Source: Cupriavidus pauculus
Lineage (GTDB): Bacteria > Pseudomonadota > Gammaproteobacteria > Burkholderiales > Burkholderiaceae
Assembly (NCBI RefSeq): GCF_008801835.1
Contig: NZ_VZOW01000021.1
Location: 30,783 to 94,782 of the forward strand
DNA length: 64,000 nt
Direction of reading: 5' to 3'
Position 1 is the stretch's first letter, and the number at the start of each line of letters is the position of its first letter. The translations under genes were made by a program, and so were the position numbers. The notes beneath the pieces were generated by a model. It was not told the DNA's origin and did not search any database. It saw only the letters and a list, made by a program, of their open reading frames with translations. Of the stretch, positions 47,065 to 57,712 are shown piece by piece.

Positions 47065-47841
47065 ATGACAACGACAGGGCTCAGGATTGCCGCGCTGGAA
47101 GACGACAGCGCGCACGCGGCTTTGATCCGCGACGTGGTGACCGGCGCCGGCCACGAATGCTTGACGTTTGCGGACGGCCGGCGCCTGCTGCTGACGCTGC
47201 GCAGAATCACCTTCGACCTGCTGCTGCTGACCTGGGATGTGCCACAGATCAGCGGCACGGAAATTCTCGGCTGGGTGCGCGCGCACCTCGATCCGCGCAT
47301 CCCCGTCATGTTCGTGAGCGACCGCTGTGGCGAGGACGATGTGGTGGCGGCGATGAACGCGGGCGCCGACGACTACGTGGTCAAGCCGATCCGCCCGCGC
47401 GAATTTGCTGCCCGCATCGAGGCGCTGCTGCGGCGCGCGTATCCCGATTCGCATCGCCTGGACGAGAACCGGCTGTCATGGGGCGCCTTCGTATTCGATG
47501 TGGTCGCGCGGCAGGTCTCGCACCACGGCCGCACGGTGCCGCTGACGCCGAAGGAATTCGACCTGGCGCTGCTGATGTTCCGTAACCAGGGCCGCGTGGT
47601 GCCGCGCGAACACATGCTGACGACGGTGTGGGGCCGCGATATGCCGCCGATGTCGCGCACCATCGACACGCATGTGTCGCGCGTGCGGACCAAGCTGGGC
47701 CTCTGGGAAGACAATGGCGTGCGCGTGCTGCCGGTCTACACCTTCGGCTATCGGCTGGAATTGCTGGACGACGAAGAACGCGAGCGCATCGCGCGGGGCG
47801 AAAAAAAAGGCACCCGAAGGTGCCTTTCTCCCAATCACTGA
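47065..47841 (+). CDS. OmpR-type response regulator, degenerate receiver B
   Basis: A 258-residue paralogue of the divergent regulator. Here the acceptor position is Thr (T56 in LLLLTWD), with an Asp two residues on (D58), whereas Ser (S85 in VMFVSD) and Lys (K107 in YVVKP) are kept. The winged helix is intact: TVPLTPKEFDLALLMFRNQG and RTIDTHVSRVRTKLGLWEDNGVRVL. The last codons run through a hairpin terminator that serves the convergent porin gene, so the C-terminal tail EKKGTRRCLSPNH is partly dictated by that hairpin. Confidence 0.88.
   Translation: MTTTGLRIAALEDDSAHAALIRDVVTGAGHECLTFADGRRLLLTLRRITFDLLLLTWDVPQISGTEILGWVRAHLDPRIPVMFVSDRCGEDDVVAAMNAGADDYVVKPIRPREFAARIEALLRRAYPDSHRLDENRLSWGAFVFDVVARQVSHHGRTVPLTPKEFDLALLMFRNQGRVVPREHMLTTVWGRDMPPMSRTIDTHVSRVRTKLGLWEDNGVRVLPVYTFGYRLELLDDEERERIARGEKKGTRRCLSPNH
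47801..47827 (-). terminator. porin terminator inside the regulator's 3' end
   Basis: Stem GGCACC (47809-47814) and GGTGCC (47819-47824) with the loop CGAA, flanked by eight A residues (47801-47808) and CTTTCT. Read on the minus strand it is stem plus a T8 run, a strong intrinsic terminator for the porin gene. It lies entirely within the coding end of the response regulator on the other strand. Confidence 0.85.
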
Positions 47842-47853
47842 TCAGACCAACGA

Positions 47854-48942
47854 TCAGAAAATGTGGCGGACGCCAGCGGCCACGCCCATCTGGGTGCCCT
47901 TGCCCGGCAGTTCGGACTGCACGCCGCCGGTCAGCTTGTTGTAGTCCACAGTGCCGTAGACCTGGGTGCGCTTGGACAGCGAGTACTCGGCCAGCAGAAC
48001 GCCGGTGTAACGGTTGCCATCGTTGCCGTTGACGCCGTTCTTGTTCTTCACGTGGTCGCCGTAGAACACGCCGGTCACGGCCAGGGCCGGGGAGACCTGA
48101 TAGGTCAGGCCCAGGTAGCCCAGCGCGTCCTTGCGCGGGTTGTTCGGGGCGCCGGCAGTGACCGCGGCACGGCCAGTGGCCGACGTCGTCGCGGCCGACT
48201 GGTTCAGGAAGTTGTTGTCGATCACGCCGGTGTTGTCCTTGCCGCCAACGTAGCCCAGGAACAGCTTGACCGGGCCGATGCCGTACTTGCCGGCCACGCC
48301 CCACATCTGCTGCTTGTTGCTGTTGGCGTCACGCACTTCCTGGTACACACCACCGATACCAAACGGTCCGATGTCGTACGAAGCGCGGGTGCCCCAGTAC
48401 TGGTTCTTGGTGACGCTGCCGGCCACTTCGCCGAAGCCGTAGCTGGCGCCGACGTTCAGGCCCGAAAACGAGCCCGAGTAGCTCATCACGTTGTTGGCGC
48501 GGAACTGGGTCAGGAAGAACGGCCAGGCGTTGGCGGTGTAGTTGCCGATCGTCAGCGGATCGAAATCGCCGAACAGGTTAAAGCCCTCGGTGTACTGGCG
48601 GCCCAGCTTGATGGCGCCGAAGTCGCCGGCCAGACCCACGTAGGCTTGACGATTGAACAGCTGGCCCGACGAATTCATCGTGCCGTTGTCCAGGCTGTAG
48701 CCGTTTTCCAGCTGGAAGATAGCCTTGAGGTTGTTGCCCAGGGCTTCCGAACCCTTGAGACCCCAGCGGCTTTGCGTCACTGCGCCGTCGGTCAGTTGGA
48801 CCTGGCTGTGGCCAGCTGCATCGGCGTGGTTGGTCCAGCGGACGCTGGCGTCGGCGATGCCGTACAGCGTGACCGACGTTTGCGCGAATGCGCTGCCGGC
48901 GGCCAGCGAACCAATTGCGAGGGTCAGTAGCGATTTCTTCAT
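47854..48942 (-). CDS. Gram-negative porin (Burkholderia OmpC-like)
   Basis: A 362-residue outer-membrane porin. Signal peptide of about 20 residues (LTLAIGSLAAGSAFAQ). The mature part starts SSVTLYGIADASVRW-like (TSVTLYGIADASVRW), has RWGLKGSEALGNNLKAIFQLENGY, GRQYTEGFNLFGDFDP for the constriction loop area, and ends with the terminal Phe (VRHIF) needed for BAM-dependent assembly. Its start has AAGGAG. It should form a trimeric general diffusion pore. Regulation may involve the adjacent response regulators, but this is only positional. Confidence 0.94.
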   Translation of the reverse strand: MKKSLLTLAIGSLAAGSAFAQTSVTLYGIADASVRWTNHADAAGHSQVQLTDGAVTQSRWGLKGSEALGNNLKAIFQLENGYSLDNGTMNSSGQLFNRQAYVGLAGDFGAIKLGRQYTEGFNLFGDFDPLTIGNYTANAWPFFLTQFRANNVMSYSGSFSGLNVGASYGFGEVAGSVTKNQYWGTRASYDIGPFGIGGVYQEVRDANSNKQQMWGVAGKYGIGPVKLFLGYVGGKDNTGVIDNNFLNQSAATTSATGRAAVTAGAPNNPRKDALGYLGLTYQVSPALAVTGVFYGDHVKNKNGVNGNDGNRYTGVLLAEYSLSKRTQVYGTVDYNKLTGGVQSELPGKGTQMGVAAGVRHIF

Positions 48943-49326
48943 GGTGCTCCTTTTCTGTCTTGTGGCCAGACTTTCACCGGATCACGGCGAGTCCATTTGG
49001 TTTTTACGTTTGCTCGTAACGCCGCGAAAATTTAACAAAACGCGCGAGATTCCGACATAAAACCGAACTCGAGCCCGGCTTCGGGGAGACATTTGGTGCA
49101 AATTCGTTGGTTTGCCGCTACACAATGTCTTAGCGCTGTGAAAATGGTGCAAAGCAGCACGCGCCATCATGGTGCATGCAAGGCGGGGAGCGGCAGACAG
49201 GGGGATGTACGGGGAAACCCGCAGCCGTCGCAAGAGACGGCTGCTGCGGTGCAATATATCCCGCGAGAGAGGGGGAGGGTTATCCCTTAATCAGGGATAG
49301 CGGCCGGCAAGTTAATGCGGCGGCGA
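48943..49326. other. porin-minE intergenic region
   Basis: A 384-base gap between the porin start and the minE stop (both on the minus strand). It should hold the porin promoter on its left half, which is visibly richer in A/T (around 49020-49065), and the min terminator on its right. No gene could be supported. Confidence 0.5.
49221..49244 (-). terminator. candidate terminator of minCDE
   Basis: Stem GCAGCCGTC (49221-49229) and GACGGCTGC (49236-49244), loop GCAAGA, 83 bases past the minE stop. On the minus strand it is followed by GGGTTTCCCC, so the T-run is short and the terminator may be weak or Rho-assisted. Confidence 0.5.
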
Positions 49327-49581
49327 TTATGCCTGCGGAATCTCTATTTTCACTTCGAGCACTTCCAGGTTGTCCTGGCGCTCGAGGCTCACGCGCAAAT
49401 CCTGATCGCTGATCTTCACGTATTTCGAGATCACCGCCACCAGTTCGCGCTGCAGGGCGGGCAGGTAATCGGCCGGCGCGGAATGGCCGGTGCGTTCGTG
49501 GGCGAGAATGATCTGCAGCCGTTCCTTGGCGACAGACGCTGATTTTTTCTTCTCCCCCAGCAGGAAGGACAGGATCGACAT
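49327..49581 (-). CDS. minE: cell division topological specificity factor MinE
   Basis: An 84-residue MinE of normal size. The N-terminal membrane-targeting region starts [20 protein letters not shown], the anti-MinCD helix/strand follows with [12 protein letters not shown], and the C-terminal dimerisation domain ends [13 protein letters not shown]. It drives MinD off the membrane and creates pole-to-pole oscillation. It starts 15 bases after minD. Confidence 0.96.
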   Translation of the reverse strand: MSILSFLLGEKKKSASVAKERLQIILAHERTGHSAPADYLPALQRELVAVISKYVKISDQDLRVSLERQDNLEVLEVKIEIPQA

Positions 49582-49596
49582 GGAATAGTCCTCCGG

Positions 49597-50409
49597 TTAC
49601 TTGTTGCCAAAGATGCGCGAGAGCAGGCCCGGCTTCTGGTAATCGACAAAACGCAGCGGCTTGTCCTTGCCAAGGAAGCGGTCCACCACATCGGCGTAGG
49701 CATCGGCCACGTCGGTGCCTTCCAGATGGATGGCGGGCGTGCCCTGGTTCGACGCATGCAGCACGGCTTCCGATTCCGGCACCACGCCAATCAGCTTGAT
49801 GCGCAGGATTTCCTGGATGTCCGTCAGCGACAGCATTTCGCCGCCGTGCACGCGCTTCGGGTTGTAGCGCGTGATCAGCAGGTGTTCCTTGATCGGATCG
49901 CCTTCGCTGGCGCGCTTGGTCTTCGACGCCAGGATGCCGAGAATGCGGTCCGAATCGCGCACCGACGACACTTCCGGGTTGGTCACGATCAGCGCCTCGT
50001 CGGCGAAATACATCGCCATCAATGCGCCCGTCTCGATGCCTGCCGGGGAATCGCAGACGATGAATTCGAAGCCCATGTCCTTCAGGTCGTTGATGACCTT
50101 TTCCACACCCTCACGCGTCAGCGCTTCCTTGTCGCGCGTCTGCGAGGCCGGCAGGATGAACAGGTTTTCGCACTTCTTGTCCTTGATCAGGGCCTGGTTC
50201 AGATTGGCCTCGCCTTGCACGACGTTGATCAGGTCGTAAACGACGCGGCGCTCGCAACCCATGATCAGGTCGAGATTGCGCAGGCCGACGTCGAAGTCGA
50301 TCACGGCAGTCTTGTGGCCACGCAGGGCCAGGCCGGCGGCGAAGCTCGCGCTGGTGGTGGTCTTGCCAACGCCCCCCTTGCCGGAGGTCACTACGATGAT
50401 TTTTGCCAT
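49597..50409 (-). CDS. minD: septum site-determining ATPase MinD
   Basis: A 270-residue MinD. The deviant Walker A is KGGVGKTT near residues 10-17, switch/Walker B at DFDVGLRNLDLIMG and VCDSPAGIETGALMA. The C-terminal amphipathic membrane helix is KPGLLSRIFGNK. The frame is open for 63 codons further upstream, but the ATG at 50409 is the normal start. It recruits MinC to the membrane and is displaced by MinE. Confidence 0.97.
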   Translation of the reverse strand: MAKIIVVTSGKGGVGKTTTSASFAAGLALRGHKTAVIDFDVGLRNLDLIMGCERRVVYDLINVVQGEANLNQALIKDKKCENLFILPASQTRDKEALTREGVEKVINDLKDMGFEFIVCDSPAGIETGALMAMYFADEALIVTNPEVSSVRDSDRILGILASKTKRASEGDPIKEHLLITRYNPKRVHGGEMLSLTDIQEILRIKLIGVVPESEAVLHASNQGTPAIHLEGTDVADAYADVVDRFLGKDKPLRFVDYQKPGLLSRIFGNK

Positions 50410-50456
50410 GGCTCTATGGTCCGGTATCAGTGGAATATGTACTGTGGGCACTGCGG

Positions 50457-51284
50457 TCATTTCATCCGCAGCGGTTCGAGAATCAGCTTTTCGTCGGCCA
50501 GGCGCACCTGTGCCGATTTGCCGAGCACGTCGGCCGGAAGCGTCTGCTCCGCGGTCCGATAGATGCCGGCGATGGAAATCAGTTCGGGCTCCAGGCACGT
50601 GCAGAAGATGCGTGCGTCGGGATTGCCCTTCACCCCTGCCAGCGCGCGGCCGCGCAGCGGTGCATAGATATGGATGTTGCCTTCCGCGATGACCTCGGCG
50701 CCGTAGCTCACCAGATCCAGAATCACTACGTCGCCCTGCGCGTAGATCTGCTGGCCCGAGCGCAGCGGCTTGTCGATCAGCAGCGTGGGGATCGCGCGCG
50801 GCGCGGCGGCGGCATTGGCCGCGGCCATGATCTCGGCGATATCGGCGGCGGCTTTGCCGTTGCCACCGGATGCGACTGCTTCGGCGTCCGGCTGCGCTTT
50901 GTGCGCCGCGCCGTCTGCCGGGGCGGCCGTATCGGATTCGCGCGGCGCTTCGTCGCGCCCGCCGCGGCGGCTCTGGCTGTCCAGCAGCGGCAGCCCGAAT
51001 TCGCCGGCCCAGCCGCGTTGCTCCGCGCGCGCCACCACGCCAATCGCCCGCGCATTGAGCGTGGCCAGCGTGTCGATCACGCGGTCCAGCGCCAACGCAC
51101 CGTCATGTTCCAGACGGCGCAAGTCCAGTGCCACCACATCGTCGGAAAAGAAATCGGGGGTCGACTCAAAACGGGAGAGGAGGTCATCCCGCAGCGCGTC
51201 CAGGTCGGCGGTATTGAGTGCGAGAAGGAGGGCGTCGACATTGCCACTGCGCAGCTCGAAGCGTGGCGATTTCTTCTGGGACAT
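50457..51284 (-). CDS. minC: septum site-determining protein MinC
   Basis: A 275-residue MinC, longer than the E. coli protein because of an Ala/Asp/Gly-rich linker (about residues 105-165). The N-terminal domain has [19 protein letters not shown], and the C-terminal beta-helix has [39 protein letters not shown] and [16 protein letters not shown]. It blocks FtsZ assembly away from mid-cell. It is the first gene of the min operon; minD begins 47 bases later. Confidence 0.95.
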   Translation of the reverse strand: MSQKKSPRFELRSGNVDALLLALNTADLDALRDDLLSRFESTPDFFSDDVVALDLRRLEHDGALALDRVIDTLATLNARAIGVVARAEQRGWAGEFGLPLLDSQSRRGGRDEAPRESDTAAPADGAAHKAQPDAEAVASGGNGKAAADIAEIMAAANAAAAPRAIPTLLIDKPLRSGQQIYAQGDVVILDLVSYGAEVIAEGNIHIYAPLRGRALAGVKGNPDARIFCTCLEPELISIAGIYRTAEQTLPADVLGKSAQVRLADEKLILEPLRMK

Positions 51285-51509
51285 AGTCGGTGACCGTGGA
51301 AATGGGACATTCTAACGTCGGAATTCCGGGGAACTGTAACAAATGTTGGTGATTGCATCGGGGGTGGAGGATGCGGACCATATTCCGTGCAAGCGTCTTA
51401 ACACGTGGCGTGCGGGGCGATACGGGTACACCCGAAGGCGGCAGTTGCATCGTGCGCGCACGAATTGCGTGCGCTTGTTACGATTGCGCATCTCGACACC
51501 GGAGGAGTC

Positions 51510-52481
51510 ATGGGCGCCATCGTTAACTGCGCGGCTTATCGTGCTGGCAAAAAACTGGGGAAGGTCGAGTTCGAAGATATCGGCACGGTGCTTGCCGAGC
51601 CCGGCACTTTCGTCTGGCTGGGCCTGCACGAACCGGATCTGCCGATGCTGCGCCGCGTGCAGCAGGCGTTCGGCCTGCACGACCTGGCCGTGGAGGATGC
51701 GCTCGACGCGCACCAACGGCCCAAGCTCGAAACCTACGGTGATTCCGTTTTCGTGGTGCTCAACACCGCGCAGCTGGTGGGCGAGGAAGTGGTGGTGGGC
51801 GAGACCCATCTGTTTGTCGGCCCCAATTACGTGGTCTCGGTGCGGCACGGCGCCAGTTCCACCTACGCCCCGGTGCGCGACCGCTGCGAGCAGGATCCGC
51901 ACGGCCTGGCCAACGGCCCGGGCTACGTGCTCTATGCGTTGATGGATTTCGTGGTCGACCACTACCTGCCGATTCTCACGCACCTGGAGGACACCTTCGA
52001 GGCGCTGGAGCAGGGCATCTTTCGCGATGAATTCGACCGCCAGGCGATCGAACGGCTATATCACGTCAAGCATCAGGTGCTGCGGCTGCGCAATGCCGTC
52101 TACCCGGTGGAGGACATCTGCGGCCAACTGATCCGCCTGCACGAGGATCTCGTGCCGAAGGAATTGCGCGCGTATTTCCGCGATATCGAGGATCACTGCA
52201 GCCGCATCGTGCGATCGCTGGACGTGGTGCGCGAAATGCTGACTACCGCGGTGCAGGTCAACCTGGCGCTGGTGACGGTCACGCAGAACGAGGTGGTCAA
52301 GCGGCTGGCCGGCTGGGGCGCCATTCTGGCGGTGCCGACCGTGGTGTTTTCGTTGTACGGGATGAACTTCAATTTCATGCCGGAGCTGAAATTCCATTAC
52401 GCTTATCCCGTGGTGATCGGCATTACGGTGACCGCTTGCGGAATGCTCTGGCGCAAGCTGCACCGCGCGGGATGGATCTGA
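51510..52481 (+). CDS. CorA family divalent cation transporter
   Basis: A 323-residue CorA-type channel. A GGAGGAG ribosome site at the ATG 51510 decides the start. The N-terminal cytoplasmic alpha/beta domain is followed by long helices and two C-terminal membrane helices. The first ends with the selectivity signature YGMNF (GMN), followed by FMPELKFHYAYP. A basic end RKLHRAGWI follows TM2. It takes up Mg2+ or Co2+; a ZntB-like zinc role cannot be excluded. Gene stands alone. Confidence 0.93.
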   Translation: MGAIVNCAAYRAGKKLGKVEFEDIGTVLAEPGTFVWLGLHEPDLPMLRRVQQAFGLHDLAVEDALDAHQRPKLETYGDSVFVVLNTAQLVGEEVVVGETHLFVGPNYVVSVRHGASSTYAPVRDRCEQDPHGLANGPGYVLYALMDFVVDHYLPILTHLEDTFEALEQGIFRDEFDRQAIERLYHVKHQVLRLRNAVYPVEDICGQLIRLHEDLVPKELRAYFRDIEDHCSRIVRSLDVVREMLTTAVQVNLALVTVTQNEVVKRLAGWGAILAVPTVVFSLYGMNFNFMPELKFHYAYPVVIGITVTACGMLWRKLHRAGWI

Positions 52482-52504
52482 CATCCGGTCTTCCGGCATC
52501 TTCG

Positions 52505-52535
52505 TATTTCGATTTTTATATTTCGTTTACACCGC
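52505..52535 (+). promoter_or_regulatory. putative KdpE box / kdp promoter
   Basis: The T-rich stretch TTTATATTTCG directly followed by TTTACACCGC (about 52515-52535) recalls the E. coli KdpE site upstream of kdpFABC (TTTATA, T-tract, TTTACACC; from memory). TATTTCG is repeated at 52505-52511 and 52519-52525. It lies roughly 90 bases before the first small kdp-linked ORF and 285 bases before kdpF. Confidence 0.5.
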
Positions 52536-52624
52536 TTTTCCGCCTCTCTATCCCGTTTTTATCCCCCGATCCCTAATCTCGTATCCGTGAATCACTCGGC
52601 AGGCGCCATGCCTGCATTCATGTC

Positions 52625-52822
52625 ATGGACGGGATCTACTTCCTTGTATTGCTGGCGTTCGGCGCGCTGACCGGTGCGCTGCTGGCGCTCTGCGCGGCGC
52701 TCGGCGCAAACCTGCCGTCGACGCGCGGCAACAGCGACGACGCCACCGCGCCGCGGCACGCCCCGACGCCGGCCGCACCGCACACCGCCGGCCGCGCCGC
52801 TGCTGACCGGAGGCCGTCATGA
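52625..52822 (+). CDS. small membrane protein upstream of kdpF
   Basis: A 65-residue open frame with an N-terminal hydrophobic helix ([23 protein letters not shown], residues about 4-26 seen in two parts) and a polar Ala/Pro/Arg tail. It overlaps the start of kdpF by 4 bases (ATGA), the same coupling used elsewhere in this operon. There is no strong ribosome site. No family was recognised. It may be a leader peptide that couples translation to kdpF or an extra small subunit. Confidence 0.45.
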   Translation: MDGIYFLVLLAFGALTGALLALCAALGANLPSTRGNSDDATAPRHAPTPAAPHTAGRAAADRRPS

Positions 52823-52908
52823 GCTGGACCGACCTGCTCAGCGGCGGGCTGGCCGCCGTCCTCTTCGTCTACCTGCTGGTAGCGCTGTTCCGGCCGGAGA
52901 AATTCTGA
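52819..52908 (+). CDS. kdpF: potassium-transporting ATPase subunit KdpF
   Basis: A 29-residue single-helix peptide starting [10 protein letters not shown] and ending LFRPEKF, the usual KdpF end motif. It stabilises the KdpFABC complex in the inner membrane. It is too short for standard gene finding. GGAGG precedes the ATG, and its TGA overlaps the kdpA ATG by one base (TGATG). Confidence 0.92.
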   Translation: MSWTDLLSGGLAAVLFVYLLVALFRPEKF

Positions 52909-54740
52909 TGTCGACGCCGAACCTCTCTCAATTCATCGCACTGCTGGCCCTTTACCTTGCCGTGCTGTTCCTGGCGGCGCCTTTCCTCGGCCGCTACATG
53001 CGGCGCGCCATCGAAGAGGGCAACTACCGGCTGACCGCCTGGGGCCGGCCGCTGGAACGCGGGCTTTATCGCCTGGCCGGCGTGCGCGCCGACGCGGAAA
53101 TGGGATGGAAGCAATACGCCATCGCCGTGATCGTGTTCAACGTGCTCGGCGTGATCGCCGTGTATGCGTTCCAGCGTCTGCAAGGCGCGCTGCCGCTCAA
53201 CCCGCAGGGGTTTGGCGCGGTGTCGCCCGACTCGTCATTCAATACGGCCATCAGTTTTGTGTCGAACACCAACTGGCAGGGCTACGCGGGTGAATCGACG
53301 ATGAGCTATCTCACGCAGATGCTCGCGTTGACGGTGCAGAACTTTGCCTCGGCCGCCACCGGCATTGCCGTGGTGTTCGCGCTGATTCGAGGCTTCGCGC
53401 GCCACAGCGCCCGGACCATCGGCAACTTCTGGGTCGATCTCACGCGCACCACGCTGTACGTGCTGCTGCCGCTATCGGTCGTCATTGCCGTGGTGTTGGT
53501 TGGCCAGGGTGTGATCCAGAACTTCGACGCTTACAAGGAGGTGAGCCTCGTCAACACCGTCGAGTTCACCCAGCCCAAGGTGGACGCGGCCGGCCAGCCG
53601 GTGCTCGACGCCGACGGCAAGCCGGTGACGGAAGCGGCCACAACCGCCACGCAGACGCTGGCGATGGGCCCGGTCGCCTCGCAGGAAGCGATCAAGATGC
53701 TGGGGACAAACGGCGGCGGTTTCTTCAACGCCAATTCGGCGCATCCGTTCGAAAACCCGACGCCGCTTGCCAACTTCATCCAGATGCTGGCGATCTTCCT
53801 GATTCCCGCCGCGTTGTGCTTCACGTTCGGCGAAATGGTCAAGGACCGTCGCCAGGGCGTGGCGGTGCTGGCGTCGATGACGGTGATCTTCGTAGTCATG
53901 GCGCTGGCGGCGATGGTGTCCGAACAGCAGGTCAACGCCGCGCTGTCGGCGCTGCCCATCGATCACGCGGCATCGGCATTGCAGGCCGGCGGCAACATGG
54001 AAGGCAAGGAAGTGCGCTTCGGCATTTCCGCCACCTCGCTGTTTGCAACGATCACCACTGCGGCATCGTGCGGCGCGGTCAACGGCATGCACGATTCGTT
54101 CACGGCAATCGGCGGTCTGGTGCCGATGCTGCTGATGCAGCTTGGCGAAGTGGTGTTCGGCGGCGTGGGCTCGGGGCTGTACGGCATGCTCGTGTATGCG
54201 GTGCTGGCCGTGTTCATCGCGGGACTGATGATCGGCCGCACGCCCGAGTATCTCGGCAAGAAGATCGAAGCGTACGAAATGAAGATGACTGCCGTGGCGA
54301 TCCTGGTCACGCCGCTGCTGGTGCTGGTGGGCACGGCCGTCGCGGTGATGTTCGATGCCGGGCGCGCCGGCGTGCTCAATCCCGGCACGCACGGATTTTC
54401 GGAAATTCTCTACGCGCTGTCCTCGGCGGCCAACAACAACGGCAGCGCATTTGCCGGTCTGTCGGCCAACACGCCGTTTTACAACACGCTGCTGGCTGCG
54501 GCGATGTGGTTCGGCCGCTTCTGGATCATCGTGCCCGTGCTGGCAATGGCCGGATCGCTGGCCGCCAAGCGCCGCACGCCCGCCACGGCCGGCACGATGC
54601 CCACGCATGGCCCGCTGTTCGTGGTCCTGCTGGTGGGATCGGTGCTGCTGGTGGGCGCGCTGACCTATGTGCCCGCGCTCGCGCTGGGCCCGGTCGCAGA
54701 GCAATTGCAGGGCGCCGCGGTCGCGGCCGCTGCACGGTAA
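52908..54740 (+). CDS. kdpA: potassium-transporting ATPase subunit KdpA
   Basis: A 610-residue K+ channel-like subunit with about ten membrane helices. Selectivity-loop sequences are visible as [50 protein letters not shown] and [13 protein letters not shown], each carrying the conserved Gly/Asn turn. The ATG at 52908 overlaps the kdpF stop. It forms the high-affinity K+ selectivity filter that feeds KdpB. The open frame extends far upstream but [13 protein letters not shown] is the family start. Confidence 0.97.
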   Translation: MSTPNLSQFIALLALYLAVLFLAAPFLGRYMRRAIEEGNYRLTAWGRPLERGLYRLAGVRADAEMGWKQYAIAVIVFNVLGVIAVYAFQRLQGALPLNPQGFGAVSPDSSFNTAISFVSNTNWQGYAGESTMSYLTQMLALTVQNFASAATGIAVVFALIRGFARHSARTIGNFWVDLTRTTLYVLLPLSVVIAVVLVGQGVIQNFDAYKEVSLVNTVEFTQPKVDAAGQPVLDADGKPVTEAATTATQTLAMGPVASQEAIKMLGTNGGGFFNANSAHPFENPTPLANFIQMLAIFLIPAALCFTFGEMVKDRRQGVAVLASMTVIFVVMALAAMVSEQQVNAALSALPIDHAASALQAGGNMEGKEVRFGISATSLFATITTAASCGAVNGMHDSFTAIGGLVPMLLMQLGEVVFGGVGSGLYGMLVYAVLAVFIAGLMIGRTPEYLGKKIEAYEMKMTAVAILVTPLLVLVGTAVAVMFDAGRAGVLNPGTHGFSEILYALSSAANNNGSAFAGLSANTPFYNTLLAAAMWFGRFWIIVPVLAMAGSLAAKRRTPATAGTMPTHGPLFVVLLVGSVLLVGALTYVPALALGPVAEQLQGAAVAAAAR

Positions 54741-54755
54741 TTCGCGGAGATTCGC

Positions 54756-57020
<2,265 letters not shown>

Positions 57021-57036
57021 GATTCGGAGCACTGCA

Positions 57037-57648
57037 ATGCAAACACAAGCCAACACCATGATCGAACCCGCGCGCCAGCCCGGCATGCTGCGTCCCGCGC
57101 TGACCGTTTTCGTCGCGCTGTCGCTCGTCACCGGGCTGCTGTATCCGGGCGCGGTCAGCGGCATCGCGCGTGCGCTGTTTCCCGCACAGGCCGGCGGATC
57201 GCTGATCGTCAAGGACGGCAAGACCGTGGGGTCTGCGCTGATCGGCCAATCGTTCTCGGCGCCGAAGTATTTCTGGGGCCGGCTGTCGGCCACCGCGCCG
57301 ATGCCCTATAACGCGACGGCCTCGGGCGGATCGAATCTCGGTCCGACCAACCCGGCACTGACCGATGCGGCGCGCGCGCGCATCGACGCGCTGCGTGCCG
57401 CCGATCCCGACAACCGGGCACCGATTCCCGTGGATCTGGTGACCGCCTCGGGCAGTGGCCTCGACCCGCACATCAGCCCGGCCGCGGCGCAATACCAGGC
57501 GGCGCGCGTGGCGCGCGCGCGGGGTGTTCCGCAGGCCACGATCGACGCCTTGATCGCCGCGCATACCGAGGCGCCGACGCTGGGCGTGCTGGGCGAGCCC
57601 GGCGTGAATGTGCTGCAACTGAATCTGGCGCTCGATGCGCTGAAGTAG
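57037..57648 (+). CDS. kdpC: potassium-transporting ATPase subunit KdpC
   Basis: A 203-residue subunit. One N-terminal membrane helix ([21 protein letters not shown], given here in part as [17 protein letters not shown]) then a periplasmic domain with [33 protein letters not shown] and the C-terminal [20 protein letters not shown] and [15 protein letters not shown]. It starts 16 bases after kdpB and helps K+ binding by the complex. Confidence 0.96.
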   Translation: MQTQANTMIEPARQPGMLRPALTVFVALSLVTGLLYPGAVSGIARALFPAQAGGSLIVKDGKTVGSALIGQSFSAPKYFWGRLSATAPMPYNATASGGSNLGPTNPALTDAARARIDALRAADPDNRAPIPVDLVTASGSGLDPHISPAAAQYQAARVARARGVPQATIDALIAAHTEAPTLGVLGEPGVNVLQLNLALDALK

Positions 57649-57712
57649 CCATGCCCCCAAGCCGCGGAAGTCGCCCACATCGCTCACGCCAGCGTGGCAC
57701 AATCCGCAGACG

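Noticed and set aside
47801..47827. A8 run considered as a programmed frameshift site in the response regulator
   Set aside because: The regulator frame simply continues to a stop at 47841; the A-run is better explained as the T-run of the porin terminator.
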